Of a stretch of DNA of 64,000 nucleotides, positions 48,311-61,500 are shown piece after piece (position 1 is the stretch's first letter; each line of letters opens with the position of its first letter). A program made the position numbers and the translations under genes. The stretch comes from Bactericera cockerelli (lineage: Eukaryota; Arthropoda; Insecta; Hemiptera; Triozidae): NCBI GenBank assembly GCA_024516035.1, contig CM044967.1, positions 900,383 through 964,382 of the forward strand, given 5' to 3'. Under the pieces are notes generated by a model that was not told where the DNA came from, did not search any database, and saw only the letters and a list, made by a program, of their open reading frames with translations.

Positions 48311-49462
48311 AGACTGCAAATTAAAATATTCACGTGTGGAAACGATGAATCATCAGATCAAATCATCAGACTCTTAAGTCATTATCATATGAATTGCACT
48401 GACAAGTATGCAAAGTGAGATGTAATGTTAAAGACATTGATAAAAGTGCATCTGTTATGGTCTGGTCATTATTTACCCTGATGTTCTTGTAGACCAATGG
48501 AATTTTGTATGTATTTTTTATATATTTAATGTGATTTTTTTTTTATTACTATTATTTAAATAGATACAGTGATACATTGGTGCTGGAATCGTTTTTGAAC
48601 AGACCACAAATAAACACTTCACGTGTGATGTAAATTTCTATTTTTTTCTAATGAAAGGCAAGACAATAATTAATCATTGATGAATTCATAATATAAATTT
48701 GAAAAATATACTAGATTCCCAGTTTATTTTACAAAATTTGTTACCTGTATATTTTAAATTCTGAGTTCCTAAGTGGGATAGCTCTTATTTTTGAAACCAA
48801 CAGACCGAGTCAGCGTGAATATTGTTGTTTGTTTCCAACTATTATTTTTATATAGGTATACGAGTATAAACTTAACGTGTTGAGGTGTATTGTTCTGGGC
48901 ATTCTCGCGGTTGTATTTAGTATTTTCTTTTATTTTCTCAAGACCTACAATTTTAAAAGTTGCTCTAAACGATTGACTAAGGTTGGAATGACAAAGCCGT
49001 AAAAAAACTCAGCAGATCTTTTAGGAAGGGCCCCAAATAAAGTAATATTCACCTTAAAATAACTTGATAATCAACCATTGCCTCGATTTTTAATAAATAT
49101 TTTCAAAATACTTATTTGTACCTTTTAAATAATTCTTAAAACTGAAATTTTGCATTTTTAACCATTTCTGTAGTTTCATACCTCATTAGTAAAAATAGCA
49201 TTTCAGTTATATCGCACCTGTGGTTCTTAAATTATAAACTTTCACACAAATAAACAAATATACAGAAGCAAAAAGCAAAGCAATTTACTATAGAAGATTT
49301 TTTACGAACATTCTTTTATCTTGTAACAGATCATTTATTTTTGTATAAGATATTTTTAGACTAATATTTATTGCCTTTCGACTAGTAAACTGTACGATTT
49401 TCTTTATATATTTAATGATTTGATGTTATTATACATGTCTCGTTCAAAATGACTATTTTTAC

Positions 49463-49468
49463 AATAAA
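49463..49468 (+). promoter_or_regulatory. candidate poly(A) signal for Girdin
   Basis: AATAAA in an AT-rich stretch (ACAATAAATTTTTATTTTAAG) about 1.15 kb after the terminal exon C stop, and the last clear signal before the convergent gene. Confidence 0.4.
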
Positions 49469-51027
49469 TTTTTATTTTAAGTGTATATATTTTTTCACAT
49501 TATTATTTTTATTCTCTTTTAAATGATCCAAAATATTTTGACCAAGGTTTAAACATTTCAGCCGAATTTTAACTGGGGAATATTAAACAGGGAATATTAA
49601 AAGAGTACAACAGTCAACCCTAACCAGTCTAGCAAACTGGTAGTATTGAAGGGTTAAAATAATTGTTTAACTGGCACAAATTCTCACGATGCAGTGGTTC
49701 AGGACAAGACAATTGAACTTGCCAAGAGTCTTGAAGCCGCTATTACAACAACACATAATAGGTATAAAAATTAGTTCTTCTTGAAGTTCGAAGAATTTTA
49801 CATGTAATGAATTACTTCGATTTTTTTGTCAGAAAAGTTTGCTGTATTGCATATGGTAGGTATATTATTATTTTAATAATGTATACTTACACAATAGTTC
49901 TAAATTAGTTTCACAAACACTGAGATTTTGGTGACAATTTATTTCTACTTGACGTTGGGTTCTTTTTAACACAAGTCATCATGAAGAGTGTCTGCCCCAT
50001 TAAGAAAGCAAGATTTAATTGGTCTTAGGTGCATGTTTTTAGGTATATATTGTTTGCTCCAATGTTTAATATTGGAGGTCATATTCCCGTTGAATGTTCT
50101 ATGTTTACTTTGTAGTGTCACAATTTTTCTGCCCTTTTTAATAGATTAAGGCGTTGTTTTACAGTGTATCGCTCCATCATAATTTATTTTGATTTCTTAT
50201 ACCAACTGACCTCATACGTACGAGATATCAAGCTTGGCGAACTTGCGTCACTTGGCATGTACATAGGTTTGAATCCTAGAAATTACATAGGTTTAAATCC
50301 TAGCTATTACATAGCAATAAATCTGAAATACATAGCTATTTCAGATTTATTGACTCTGTATTTCGAATCTTATGGGGTTCACTCATACCTCACGAGGAAA
50401 ATATTAAACCATGGCGGCATCACGAATCAAGAGTAAAATATGTTACTTGGACAAAGGATGTCATTAGGAGTCTACTGTGCTATCCACTAAAAATGTGACA
50501 CTAAAATTAATATTGAGCTTGATAAAACAAGTCGTACAAATAACAGTGTCCTTCTAAATTTTGCGATCTTATGGGACACCTTTTATTGCTACAGTGTTAC
50601 TGTTATTTTGTTACAGTGCCTAACATTTTTTTTTTTTCTAAACAAAGAATCAAACTTCATGTATAAAATTTAATTTAATTTAATATTAACTTAGATATAC
50701 TAAATTTCTAGTAACAATATCTTAAAATACAATCACAGATTTTAATAAAATCTCCCAAAAAGTGTTATACTAAAGGGCAGAACCAATTTCAACGGTGTAT
50801 TCTTAGAGAAATTTGAATTTACCACGATTGTGTTCAGGGTCAATCTAACATCTCTGTACTGAAATGAGATATTTTTCCTGAATTGTAGAAATTGTGAAAT
50901 CATCTATTAAAAATAACATCAATTAAAAATAATCACAGCTAGAAATTATTGAGCACCAGCAAAAAGTAACCTACAAGTCGACTTTCCGTGTGGTGTAGTG
51001 AGTGATGAGCACCACCCACATATTGTT

Positions 51028-53068
51028 CTATCTATCACTTATTTCTGCGTATATATTTTCGGAGCTTGTGGTTTCACTATCATTGTAACTTTTTATGGCA
51101 TCGTGTACTTTAGAATAAGATAAATTCAATCTAGGCATAGGCACTGGTGTTTTGTTGTGAGTTTTCACTGGTAGTGCAGGCGGGGGAAGGTATATATTGG
51201 TATTTTGATTTTTGTTACTATGAAAGTAGGCACTGGCGTTGTTTGAAACTGTTGATGCAGTGGAAGGGCTCTTTGACACTTGAACTCTTACATTTTGTTT
51301 AGAATATCGTGTTTGATTGCTTGAAACGTATGATGACATACTCTGGTTTGAAATGGAATCGTTTTGATTGGAATATTGATTTCTTGTGAGGTAGTCATTA
51401 TCAACTGGCGATGAATTCCTTGATCTATTATTGGATTGATGTATTTTAGATCGGATTGAGAATGGTTTGTTTTCAGTCAATTTTTCTTTCTCGGGTGTCT
51501 CTTGTTGGTGCTTGAATGAGAAAGAATTCCGTTCCATTGGTTTTACTTTGTAAACGGGTGAACTAATTACTTGATTGTAACCATCTGTGGTTGTTGGTTT
51601 ACTTTCGTTTAATCTCAGTTTGTGAAAATATTTACTGCTATCAAATCTATCGGGACTCGGTGCTCTTTTGACTTCAATATTTTGAAGTGAAACGCTCCTA
51701 TCTTGTGCATGATACACATTTTGTTCATGTCTATCACTCGGTTCTTCAGGTTTTCTTATTAGAGTATCACCAACTTGAGTAGTTGCTTCCCTTTTCTCCT
51801 GTTCAAGCTCTACATTGATGTCAGTGAAACAGTTAGTGCATCCATCATCTGTTTCACTAGTTCTATCATTTTTATACATGTTTTTCTTTATAGGTCCACT
51901 ACTGGAAATATTTTGGTAACTATTGTTTTTTATATTTAGTAAGGTAAGCAAATTGCAACTTTGTGTTAGCCTATCCAATCTTTCCACAGGACTTATTTCT
52001 TCCTTGTTGGAATCGTTGGAGCTTTTGTTAAATGAATTGTGAGGAGATAACATTGGAGCAGAAATAGGACCACTTCGCGAGAAATTCACCTTGGAATCTT
52101 GTCTTTTGTTATGATAAAAATTATGCATGATTATGGGTTGTCTTTTCATTTCATGTGCGTATATGTTTGAGGTTTCCTTACCTGGTAAAGAAGTAAAATT
52201 CTGAACATTCTTACTTTCTTGACTGCTGTAATTTGTAGGTAAAATTTTCTTTGTTGGTGTAGATGTAATTTGAGTTGTGTATTGAGATATTCCTTCACTT
52301 TCTTGAGGATTTTCTTTTCTCGAGTTATTAGTGTAACGAAATTGATTTCTGTCACATGTGCTTGAAGTACTGCCATCTGAAACTTGCAAACCTAGTGGCT
52401 TTTGATTATATCTCGAGTTCGAGTCTTGATTATGCCGTGTAATTAAACTAACGTTCGTTCGGTCATGGCTGATGTCTGGCATATTAGAGTTACTTTTATG
52501 TTGTATGGAATTTTCTTGACTGGAACTATTGCTATCTTTCGTCACGTTGGAAGATAGGGATAGAAACTCGTGGGTCTGTTTGTAATTGAAATTGTAAACT
52601 TTTGGTTTATTTGGTTTTTCTAAATCTTTTTTCTTGATGACTGGTCTATTGTTTTCATTTCCATATGAAGTTGAGTATCTAAATGAAGCCGATTTTACAG
52701 TTATTTTATCACAGATCGACGTTTTTCTGACTTTTTTAGATTTCTCCAAAAAGACATTTTGCTGATGGTTTGCTAAGATTTGATTACTGTTCTGTGGATA
52801 GATGTGATGTATGATTTTCAACTGACTGATCCATTGTTCACTGCTATCTTTACAAAACTTTAATGCTCTCTGTACTGACGGAGAGTAGAACATCTTCTTT
52901 CATCTACGTCGCGCCCTCCTGGTTTCACTACATAGAACTTGGAATTCACATCTATTTCTAGCAGGCGAAACTTCTCACTTGTTGTATCATTTGTTGTGAC
53001 ATCTGCCCCGTCCAGGACACATGAGAGAACTACATGTTCTTTGTGGTAATTTTCTAGGAGCATAGAGC
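51028..53068 (-). CDS. CABIT gene last exon with apparent 1-bp deletion
   Basis: From the acceptor TGTTTCAG the first frame reads SMLLENYHKEHVVLSCVLDG, FYVVKPGGRDVDER, and then stops after 10 residues (TAA). A second frame, open for 621 codons, starts MFYSPSVQRALKFCKDSSEQ at 52893 and ends at 51028. Restoring one base in the A/G run GATGAAAGAAGATG (52892-52905) joins the two. The second frame has no acceptor of its own. Confidence 0.75.
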
Positions 53069-56000
53069 CTGAAACAGAATAAATTTTGTTTACAAATTTG
53101 TTCCAGACAATTAATTTTTCATTTATTTTGATATTTATACACATAAACATTCAAGTTTTAACACAATTTACAATAAAGGTACTTAATGTATACTATAAAA
53201 TTACGTTGAAAAAAAAAAACCATTACTTAAATATGTACTAAGTTATAGAATATCATGCAGTAAATTAGTAAAGGTTGCAAGTGAGATTAAGCTGTCCAAA
53301 ATAAAATGTCTTGATGATTGAACATCTGCATTGCTCTATTGATAGGAGATAGTTCAGAGTGAGAATTGCACCAGATCAAGTTTTAGCCTACGCATAGAGT
53401 GCAATTTTTTTCCATACTTTTTCAGCTCACAAACTATTTTTATTCGCGCATTAGCGTGTTTCACCGGAGGTTCACCAACCCATCGAATACACTCAAACTC
53501 TCTTGTTTACCATCACCATTGAATCACTAAACCAAATAAAATTCTGCAATTTTAAATAAACTGAAGACTAAAATAATGAGATTTAATATCACCAAGACAT
53601 GACACTAAAAAAGAAAAATTACCATGATTTTTCTTGGGGCCGATGATAGTAACTCTGACTGGCAAAGGGAACGTCCGCAGCAGCTTCTGAATCTGGTAAA
53701 CTTTGGTGACATTTTCCTCCGTCGAATTGTGAGTCATGGAAACAGCATAGAACTGCCCGGGTGTATTGAAATTGATGAACAAGACCTGAAATCATTCGAC
53801 AGCAAAATTGTCATTTACCATTGAAGTAAAACATTATGGAAAATGAGAACGTTGAATTCAGTTGTGGTAGCTTTTGAAATAATGTGCTAATTTCAAGCCT
53901 TTTCTAGTATCTTTTGAAATCTGCCATTTTAGAGTCATGATAAAATGAAAATGGAAAGTAAAGTACGAAATCCATAGCTTCAATAATCTACAATCTTCAT
54001 TATGTACTGAAAGCAGAAATGAGTATCTACGCTCCTAAACACTAGTGCACTCGTACCTAGGTGTCATTATTTTCGATCGTCCTTTGTCTGTATTTTCGAT
54101 AATAAACCATTGGAAAATCTATATTATACAATATACATGGGAAAATAATGAAAAGCCCCAACAAGTACAGCCGTATCTACTATAATGTTAATACTTTGAT
54201 GGTTGATTTTAATCTTCTCAGGCAAAGAAGTGCTGTTAAATGGCTAAGCAGGTTATACTATATCAAATATTATAAAAATAAGAGAATTAATCAATATTAT
54301 TAAAATGGTGTTGAATTTGTAATAGTAAGTAATGTGGTATTTTTTTTTAGATCGTTGTACAATAGATCGAGTTAGTTATATTGCTTAAACTTCATACATG
54401 GCCTATTTCCCAGGCCGTGTTATGTAATCTCTGATTTTCTGTGAAGACTCTGAACCTAACCAATGTTTACACCGAGTTTCAATGTTATGCTTATTAACTC
54501 ATATAATTAAGGCCGTGTGTCCTCGGTGCCTAGGTACTAAGTATCAATAGTCCTCCTAGGTGAAACTCCTCTATCTCTTGATTCGAAGGTTGCAGGTTCC
54601 ACTACGGCCAAAGTCCGAATGTTCGGGCTCATTATTTATTTTTCGGTGGTACAGAAAATTTAGAAATTGTGTGCTTATCTTAACTTGTAATACTTAATTA
54701 GATTACGTTCACATTAGACATGCAATATAAGTAATATAATGTAAGCATTATATTATTTATATGTTAATGGGATTCTATCTAGCAAATTTATTCCCAATAT
54801 AAATAATATACCCAATGCATTTTTTTTTTTTTTTTTAGCGGCGCTTGTCATATCACGACGAGGATTTTACCCTCCATTCGCTGGAAACGCACAAAGCAGC
54901 TACTGAAATTAACCTCATTCAGCCCGAGTGCGGCTGCGAATAGCCATAGCATCAGCCGAGGGTTCAAATTTGAATGGTCACCCATCCAAGTCAATACTTA
55001 ACTAAAGTGTGCTTAATTTTTCTTTCTAACCAAATTGGATGCAACTGGAATAAAATGAACCAAACAGGAAGCAAGTCATTTTTCTTTTGGAAGAGGAAAT
55101 TTTTCCTCTTCCTTCTTCCAGTTTGGTTAACCAAAATGGAAGTAGAAAATTCTTGCTTCCAGTTCTTTTATAGGTTAAGTCCATTGTTAATCTTTAAAAG
55201 TGCCGTAATGCATTTTTCTTTCACGAATGTGGTGAAGTTGACCTTGGAATAAAATGGAAATATTTGGAAATATCGAACCTGGGAAAAAAAATATCCAAAA
55301 GAAAAATACTCCTTTACTTGACTCTCCAGATCACTTACTTGGTTTGAGGAACTTAAACATTGCGCGTACCGACTCGTAAGCTGTTTGGAACCGATCAAGG
55401 GCCACGACAGTCGCTTACTCTTGGTGGAGTGGTTTGAGTTAAGATCTTGATAGACGGCTAGGAGTTTTAGCACCTGTCCACTTTTGACACTCGTCTTCGT
55501 GTACTGTGCACTGCGAGTGATTTCATCTGGAAATAGCATGTTGGAAAATTCATTAGTAATTCATTTTGAAAAATAGTAGAGAGATTTTTAATAAACGTCT
55601 TGGGCGGTTTTTCATACTTTTTAAAAATAATAATTAGAAGATAAAAGAACTTGAACCTGTTCTTGTCTTATTCTTTTGCAGCTTAGGTATGTATTTTATG
55701 TCATTCTAGATTTAATATATTTTTTGATTTCGAACTAACACTTGAGTAGGTTTTTAAAAAAATACACAACTACCCATAGTGCACTGATAATCAAGTGGTT
55801 AACGCGCTAGTCTGGTAATCCTGGTAGCGTAGGGATCCGTTGGTTCGAATCCCCAACCCAGTGCATAAATTTTTCCTCAATAATGTGAGTTTGTGACCAT
55901 ATAATAATAAGACTCTGACGGTTATAGGTGGTAGAAAATGTTTTGAGCATTAACCTAGCCGGGTGGTTACCTTCCACTAAAAAGTGTAATAAATTATTAA

Positions 56001-58102
56001 CTATCTATGACTTAATTTGCAGATCGGTATATTGGTCTTTTTCCGAGTAGGGATGTCTCACAAACTTTAGGTTTGCTGGTGATTACTTTGAAGCCTCCAT
56101 TAAACATTCAACAGGAATAATGCCACAAATTGGCCGCGCTATGATTCACTCCATGTAGGTCTATAGGAAAATCTTTCAACAGTAGGAAAATCTATACTAG
56201 GTACCAATTGGAAAATCTCTCAACTGAAATCTCTTTTTTTTCTCGGAACGTTTTATTTTTATTATTTCTTCAACTATTTTTATTGATTTTACAACAAGTT
56301 TTCTTTTGATTCATGTAATAATTTGTGAACTTTTGACCACGGACTGTGCTCACTAATTTTTCATATGGTCTATATATCCAATAATCAATAAGTATCACGT
56401 ACCGCTATTGCTTTGAATGTAAGCCGGCAAGTCTTGGCTCATGGTTAGGAAGACGGTTACTTGAGCAGACACCAGCCTCTGTATGGAGGAGTACACGCGG
56501 GCCTTGGTCTGTCCTCTCTCGGTCACCACGCTGAACCAACCTGAGAATGAGAAGAAATTTGGGCTTAATAGCTTTACTTATAAAACTTTGCCCTTATAAG
56601 ATTTTCTATTATTATTATTATTATTATTAAATTTGAAATAAAATAAATTATATCTGCTGTCATGGGCGTAGCCAAGGGGGTGCAGTGTCCCCCCCCCCCC
56701 CCTAGAAAATTCCAGGTAGTATGCAACACTAGGTATTATTGATTGTTCACAAGGTATTATTGATTTTCCTCATTAGCTGCCCCCCCCCCCCCCCCCCCCT
56801 AGCCTAAATCCTGGCTACGCCCATGTCTGCTGTTAAAATGTTTATGTTTAGTTATACTGATGTTTAAAATATTACTGTTTATACTCACTTAAAATAATAG
56901 AGAGGTTAGTTTGTGTCATGGATATTAAGAACTATTACCTGCTGATGAGAGCAAATAAGTTCGAAATGGCTAAATGTTCTTACATTCATTTACTTCTAAT
57001 ACAACTTCTCACTTTTCTGTCCACACTGATTAAAATAGAGAGGTTAGTTGATGGCATGGATTTTCAGAACTATTACCTGCTGATGAGTGCAAATAAGCTC
57101 AAAAAGGTTGTGCAGATACGTTCTGAATTTCATGTACATCTAATATAACTTCTCACTTGTCTTCTTATACCGAAATAATTGTATCTACTCTGTTCTTTAG
57201 GGTTTATTTAGCGTGCTTTCCTGGTCTGAAGAGCACGAGTCTGGGAATCCAACTGGCACAGCCATCTGTGGTTTTGGATGCCGCCCAATGCATGAATTAT
57301 TCCTAGTTTAGGTATTTAAGATCTGGCCCTCGTTCCAGAAAGCACTCTCCACTCTCATATACCCAAATCTCCTTTTCAACCGTCATATAACGCACTCTCA
57401 TTAGTTGTTTCGTTCAAATTATCCTATCTGAGTGCGTTGTGTGACCAGTCTAAATAGAAGAGTAAAAAGTTGTATGTATTAGAAGACACCTGGACAGCTG
57501 TTTCGAGCTCACTTGCTCTCATCAGCAGGTAAATGTTCTGAATATCAATGCCATCAACTAACCTCTCTATTAGTTGGGACCCGATGCACTTGTTTACATG
57601 ACAAATACTTACCCTTGTAAGTTTCGGGAATCACAAAGAGGGACGAGTAGAGCTTTCTGTCATCTGGAAAGCTCCTGGCCTCGACCTTTCCGCTCTGGTA
57701 GTGTTTATACATGAGCAGCTCTCCACTGAGCAGGGTGATGGGGTCAAAGTTGCCGCAGCTGTCAGCAATGGGCTCCTGGGGTATGATCTTGATGACGCGA
57801 GGCAGAGAGTACTTCTCCAGGAACTGCCTCGGAGTGAGATGCTGCTGAGACGAGTTGTCGCTGCTACTCGAGCTGTGCATGGTCTGACTTTGACAGGTGT
57901 TGCTCATCACTGCCGTGGAATTTGTGTTGTTCGGAGATCCATATATTTCACTATTGTTCAGCGAATAGGTTCGCGTTATGAACAGTTTTTCCTTCAGCTC
58001 CGTATCTCCGTCGGTTAGAAGGATTTCTCTCTCGCCACTTGACGTCCATTTGCTATTGTTTCTGCTCATCATGTCATCCTTGAAGCAATTGTTTATGATC
58101 AT
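51028..58102 (-). CDS. CABIT-domain adaptor, THEMIS/GAREM-like
   Basis: Five coding exons on the minus strand: 58102-57613, 56540-56403, 55526-55339, 53785-53623, 53068-51028; phases match; about 1,006 residues if one base is restored in the last exon. After a Ser-rich start comes the CABIT domain: TPRQFLEKYSLPRVIKII, LLMYKHYQSGKVEA, FVIPETYKGWFSVVTERG, then KVYQIQKLLRTFPLPVRVTI. Known CABIT proteins show the same K/HYQ...IPTSYKGKF and L...LP..V.V blocks. The tail (about 620 residues) is rich in Ser, Asn, Gln, with YLPPPALPVKT (SH3-type) and ENIYAEISDR at the C-terminus (phospho-Tyr-type). No SAM domain is seen at the end, unlike GAREM. Likely a cytosolic tyrosine-kinase-pathway adaptor; the specific role is unknown. 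Introns hold SINEs and repeats. Confidence 0.82.
54845..55012 (-). mobile_element. 5S-derived SINE (minus) next to pogo-like fragment
   Basis: CACGACGAGGATTTTACCCT, CCATTCGCTGGAAACGCAC, CATCAGCCGAGGGTTCAAAT, GGTCACCCATCCAAGTC. Directly followed at 55018-55305 by a fragment matching the interior of the pogo-like element at 14234. Confidence 0.65.
55785..55990 (+). mobile_element. tRNA-derived SINE, Ser/Leu-like head, well preserved
   Basis: GTGCACTGATAATCAAGTGG, GCGCTAGTCTGGTAATCCTG, TTGGTTCGAATCCCC and CCCAGTGC, so the acceptor-like ends still pair (GCACTG with CAGTGC). It continues into ATAAATTTTTCCTC and CTCTGACGGTTATAGGTGG, the family body. It lies in an intron of the CABIT gene. Confidence 0.7.
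56664..56825. mobile_element. C-tract element with GGCGTAGCC ends in CABIT intron
   Basis: Inverted ends ATGGGCGTAGCCAA and CTGGCTACGCCCAT with two C homopolymers (56691-56701 region and 56780-56799). Same family as 1657-1804. Confidence 0.6.
56890..57180 (+). repeat. head-to-tail dimer of a ~140-bp dispersed repeat
   Basis: Units contain AGAGAGGTTAGTTGATGGCA, GAACTATTACCTGCTGATGA and CAACTTCTCACTTTTCTG. Single or inverted copies are at 17110-17275, 21985-22045 and 57440-57570. The dimer sits in the first CABIT intron. Confidence 0.7.
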
Positions 58103-60365
58103 TTTCTTTCGGCAGCCTCTTCCTAGTCACAACTTTTTGTTTCTGAGAATTTGAGGCTAAACTTGATGAAGCAAATGTCTTGTTTCGCTAGGTTGAACAG
58201 TGAGTGTTTTAAGTTGTAATCTTTTACGATTACGACGCAAACATTTTGTTCATTTCGCCTAGTGACCGTGCGAGGAGTTGTGAATATGGAAGTTTTCTAT
58301 TTTACTCAACGTAATCTGAAAATGAATCAGACGCTTGGGTTTGTAAATGGTTTCTAACCTTGTCACGTAAGGCTCAAAACTTTGAGATTAGCTCATCCTA
58401 TAATTTTATGTAAATGTACACCTTCAACTACTCATCTATACATCTTCTGACCTCCAAGATCACGCCGATTAAAGAATTATGCAGTCTGAGATATGTCTCC
58501 GTGATGTCAGATTTGTGTGGTATTGGTTCTCGGTAAATCCTTGGTTGTTTTACGAATTGAAAACTCGATGACATGGAAATTGAACTTGCGTTAACACCAC
58601 AAGCTTTTCTGTACGTTTTTGTTGATAGGCATTCTGAAAAAAAGCCTAAGGCTTACTTTATACTTTAAATAAAATGTCTGACGCTGGGGTGCAACGAGAC
58701 TGATTTTAAGATAATCTTAACTCAATCTAACAGGCTAAAACCTTTTTCTGGTTCCTTTGTATTCTTCAATGTTGAAATTTGTAGATAACAGACCGGACTA
58801 TATGATTAATTTACATAAAATCACCTCGATCAAAAGGTTCAACTTTTCAAATCAAAAAGTCTAGGAATCAGGGAAAGGAGAATTTTAATATTATTCGCCT
58901 TTTCCCGTTTAAACGGAGTCGGCATTTCGACCACACCATTCTGTCTTACAATAAAGTCCTTGGTACCTTACTAAAAACTAACAGACACCTAGCAAAATAT
59001 TAAAAAAAATAAAAAAAAAACAACACCAACAACAATATTCGAATCTTTCGTTTCGGGTAGAATTTTTTTTTCAGGTTTGGCTTTGAAAAAGAAATGGCTA
59101 TTTGACCTTTCTATCGTGAAAAATCCAGAAAATGCTAAAATCAGCTTTGAAAAACGGACATTTTAAGTAGCCTCAGGGCTCATACTGGCATTTGCAACCT
59201 AACAAATTTAACCTCAATCTAAGTTATCCTTTTCTTCTGTTTAGTTTGAAAAAGATTAATTTTTCGCAGATAAAATATTTAATTAGCTTAAGGACCTTTG
59301 TAGACTATCATAAGTATACCAAGTTCCCCAGTTATAAAATACATACATGTAGTAAAACTTCCAGTTTTGCAACGCAAAGAAACAAAACACACAAGCGAAT
59401 CATTTTACAATAAAAGATGAAACAGGAATTATTGAACTTTTGAACCACGATTTTGAACTTTTAATTTTTTTTCAAAACGCGAAGAGAAATTCACAGTCGA
59501 CACTCGATGATGAGAAACTATTTGGATAAACACAAACTAGATTATTAAATTACAGCGAATTGTTCTTTTTTTTAAATTAATTAAAATTAGTTTACATAAG
59601 AATTGAGAAATAGAGATTTAGTTCAGTGTACACAATCTCACTAGAACCTCGATATTAGCTGAACATAACTGAATCCTGCCTGAGTCTAATTCTCTGCTTA
59701 GCTCCCAAACCTAAACCTAACCGGTCAGACAACTCTGCACCATATGGATGGCCTTGGGATCAATCTTAGAATCCAAGCCAGGCGTCCCCACCAAACTATT
59801 CCTCCTGATTCAGTCCACAGCCGCAGCCATGGATAAACTACGGTAGCTCTTTCTGGTCTGCCCTTGGGCTTCTTTCCAATACGTAAATAGGTTTAGCACC
59901 CCTGTCCTAATACGTAATCAATTTTATATCGAAACAGAGCATCTAATATTTTTTTTTCTCGCCTAACGTCTCTTTAATATCAGAGGTCATTCGGGGCTGG
60001 GGTTTTACCCTCCGTTACTGGAAAATGACTAACCAACTTATTTTAAATTCAGTAATTTATAAGTAATAATCCAAATTATTTATTTTTATTGTATTTATAT
60101 TTGTATATTTTATTTAACCAATAAATGAGACTTTCTTTAAACTGCTAGCAAAAAGGGGGACCATTAGTCCTACGCCACAGTATAAATAAATTATTCGTAA
60201 TTGTAATTTTTTGAGAGGTTTTTTTAAAATTAATTTTATTATACTATCGAAACGATGGATCAAGTAAAATATTGGTAAAAAAAATTGGTAACGGCTCTTT
60301 TTAAAACTTCGAATTCGTCAACCAAAATTTAAAAAATGTTCAACTTTAGATGAGATGGATTTTTT

Positions 60366-60401
<36 letters not shown>

Positions 60402-60689
60402 TCTCTCTCTCCTCTCTCTCTCTCTCTTGAACTTACATGTTACGCGGATGACGGTCTCGTAGTCCCGAGGTGTAACTAGTTCAACATCGCTTATTTTAAG
60501 TGACCTAACAGTGGCCCTTGTATGACCAGACTTAACTAAGAGGTCACGCTCGTAAATAGTTTAAGTACCACTGGTCTAATACGTAATCAGCACTGGTCTA
60601 ATACGTAAAAAATAGGTATCTCCTCCCGTCAAGTTATAAAATAAATAATATCGAAAGATAGCATCCAGAACCAAATCAAGCAAGTATTA

Positions 60690-60915
60690 GCCAGCGTCAA
60701 TGGCACGTTCAATACACCAGTTCTCTTTCTGTCACTGAAGTTAAGCAACGTCCAGCGTGTAAGGACTTGGATGGGTGACCAATCTTATTCGAACCCACGT
60801 GATGCTGACTATTCCCAGCCCCACTAAGGCTGGGTGAGGATAATTTGAGTAGCTGGTTTGTGAGTTTCCTAGCGAATGGAGGGTAAAACACCCGTCGTGA
60901 TTATGACCATATAAT
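60690..60915 (+). mobile_element. 5S-rRNA-derived SINE (best preserved)
   Basis: GCCAGCGTCAATGGCACGTT, CTGAAGTTAAGCAACGTCCA and GGACTTGGATGGGTGACC track 5S rRNA across about 95 bp (family pattern GCCAACG..., TAAGCAGCGT, GGTTAGTACTTGGATGGG). Then CACGTGATGCTGACTATTCC, GGCTGGGTGAGGATAA and CGAATGGAGGGTAAAACACC. Confidence 0.8.
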
Positions 60916-61347
60916 TGAAAGCGCCGCGTCTTTAAACCCCAAAAAAAGGTAAATATTGCGAACGGTCTCTGTAAATGATTATACGTAAAGTTGCTTAAAA
61001 ATATCACTTCAAATTTAAAATTGATCGCACTATTAGCTCATTAGTAAAAGATACTCGTTTACCATGTGGAAGGTCCCAAGTTCGAACCCCAGAGTCGACA
61101 GAAAAAAATGCAATCAAAATTTGGTTACAGGTCTTATCAATATTCCAGTAGGCTCGTGTTGAGCCAGCACCTTAAGGGGAAATTAATGTTACACTTCTCG
61201 CCCATCTGAAGGGATGGCAAAGTTACAATGTACAATACACATTACTAGCGTCTACAGTAGCTGCTGTTTCATGACTACGAAATAAAAAAGACTATGAAAT
61301 ACTAACCTTGTTTTTTTGTTTTATTAGGGGTTAACGTCGTTTTTCAA

Positions 61348-61500
61348 TTGTATGGTCTTACGACGGGACTGTTACCCTCCATTCGCAGGAAACTCACAAA
61401 CATTAACCTCACCCAGCCTGGGTTGGGCCGGAAAGCCAGCATCACGAAGTCTTCACCTCGCAAGACGTTGCTTAACGTCGGTGATCCTACAAGAACACGC
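61348..61500 (-). mobile_element. 5S-derived SINE (minus)
   Basis: CTTACGACGGGACTGTTACC, CCATTCGCAGGAAACTCAC, TCACCCAGCCTGGGTTGGGC, CAGCATCACGAAGTCTTCAC, AGACGTTGCTTAACGTCGGT. The last part is the inverted TAAGCAACGT box of 5S rRNA. Confidence 0.65.

Larger units (their letters stand above)
46785..51027. other. Girdin 3' region and convergent gap
   Basis: Apart from candidate terminal exons B and C and the poly(A) signal, the stretch is AT-rich. It contains a GT-rich block (47170-47222), an element related to 26570 at 49600-49720, a SINE body at 50250-50435 with a local palindrome (AAATCTGAAATACATAGCTA and its inverse at 50320-50355), and AATAAA on the minus strand at 50587-50582, a possible poly(A) signal of the CABIT gene. 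Confidence 0.5.

Noticed and set aside
57701..58018. 105-codon plus-strand ORF
   Set aside because: Antisense of the first CABIT exon; no recognisable features.
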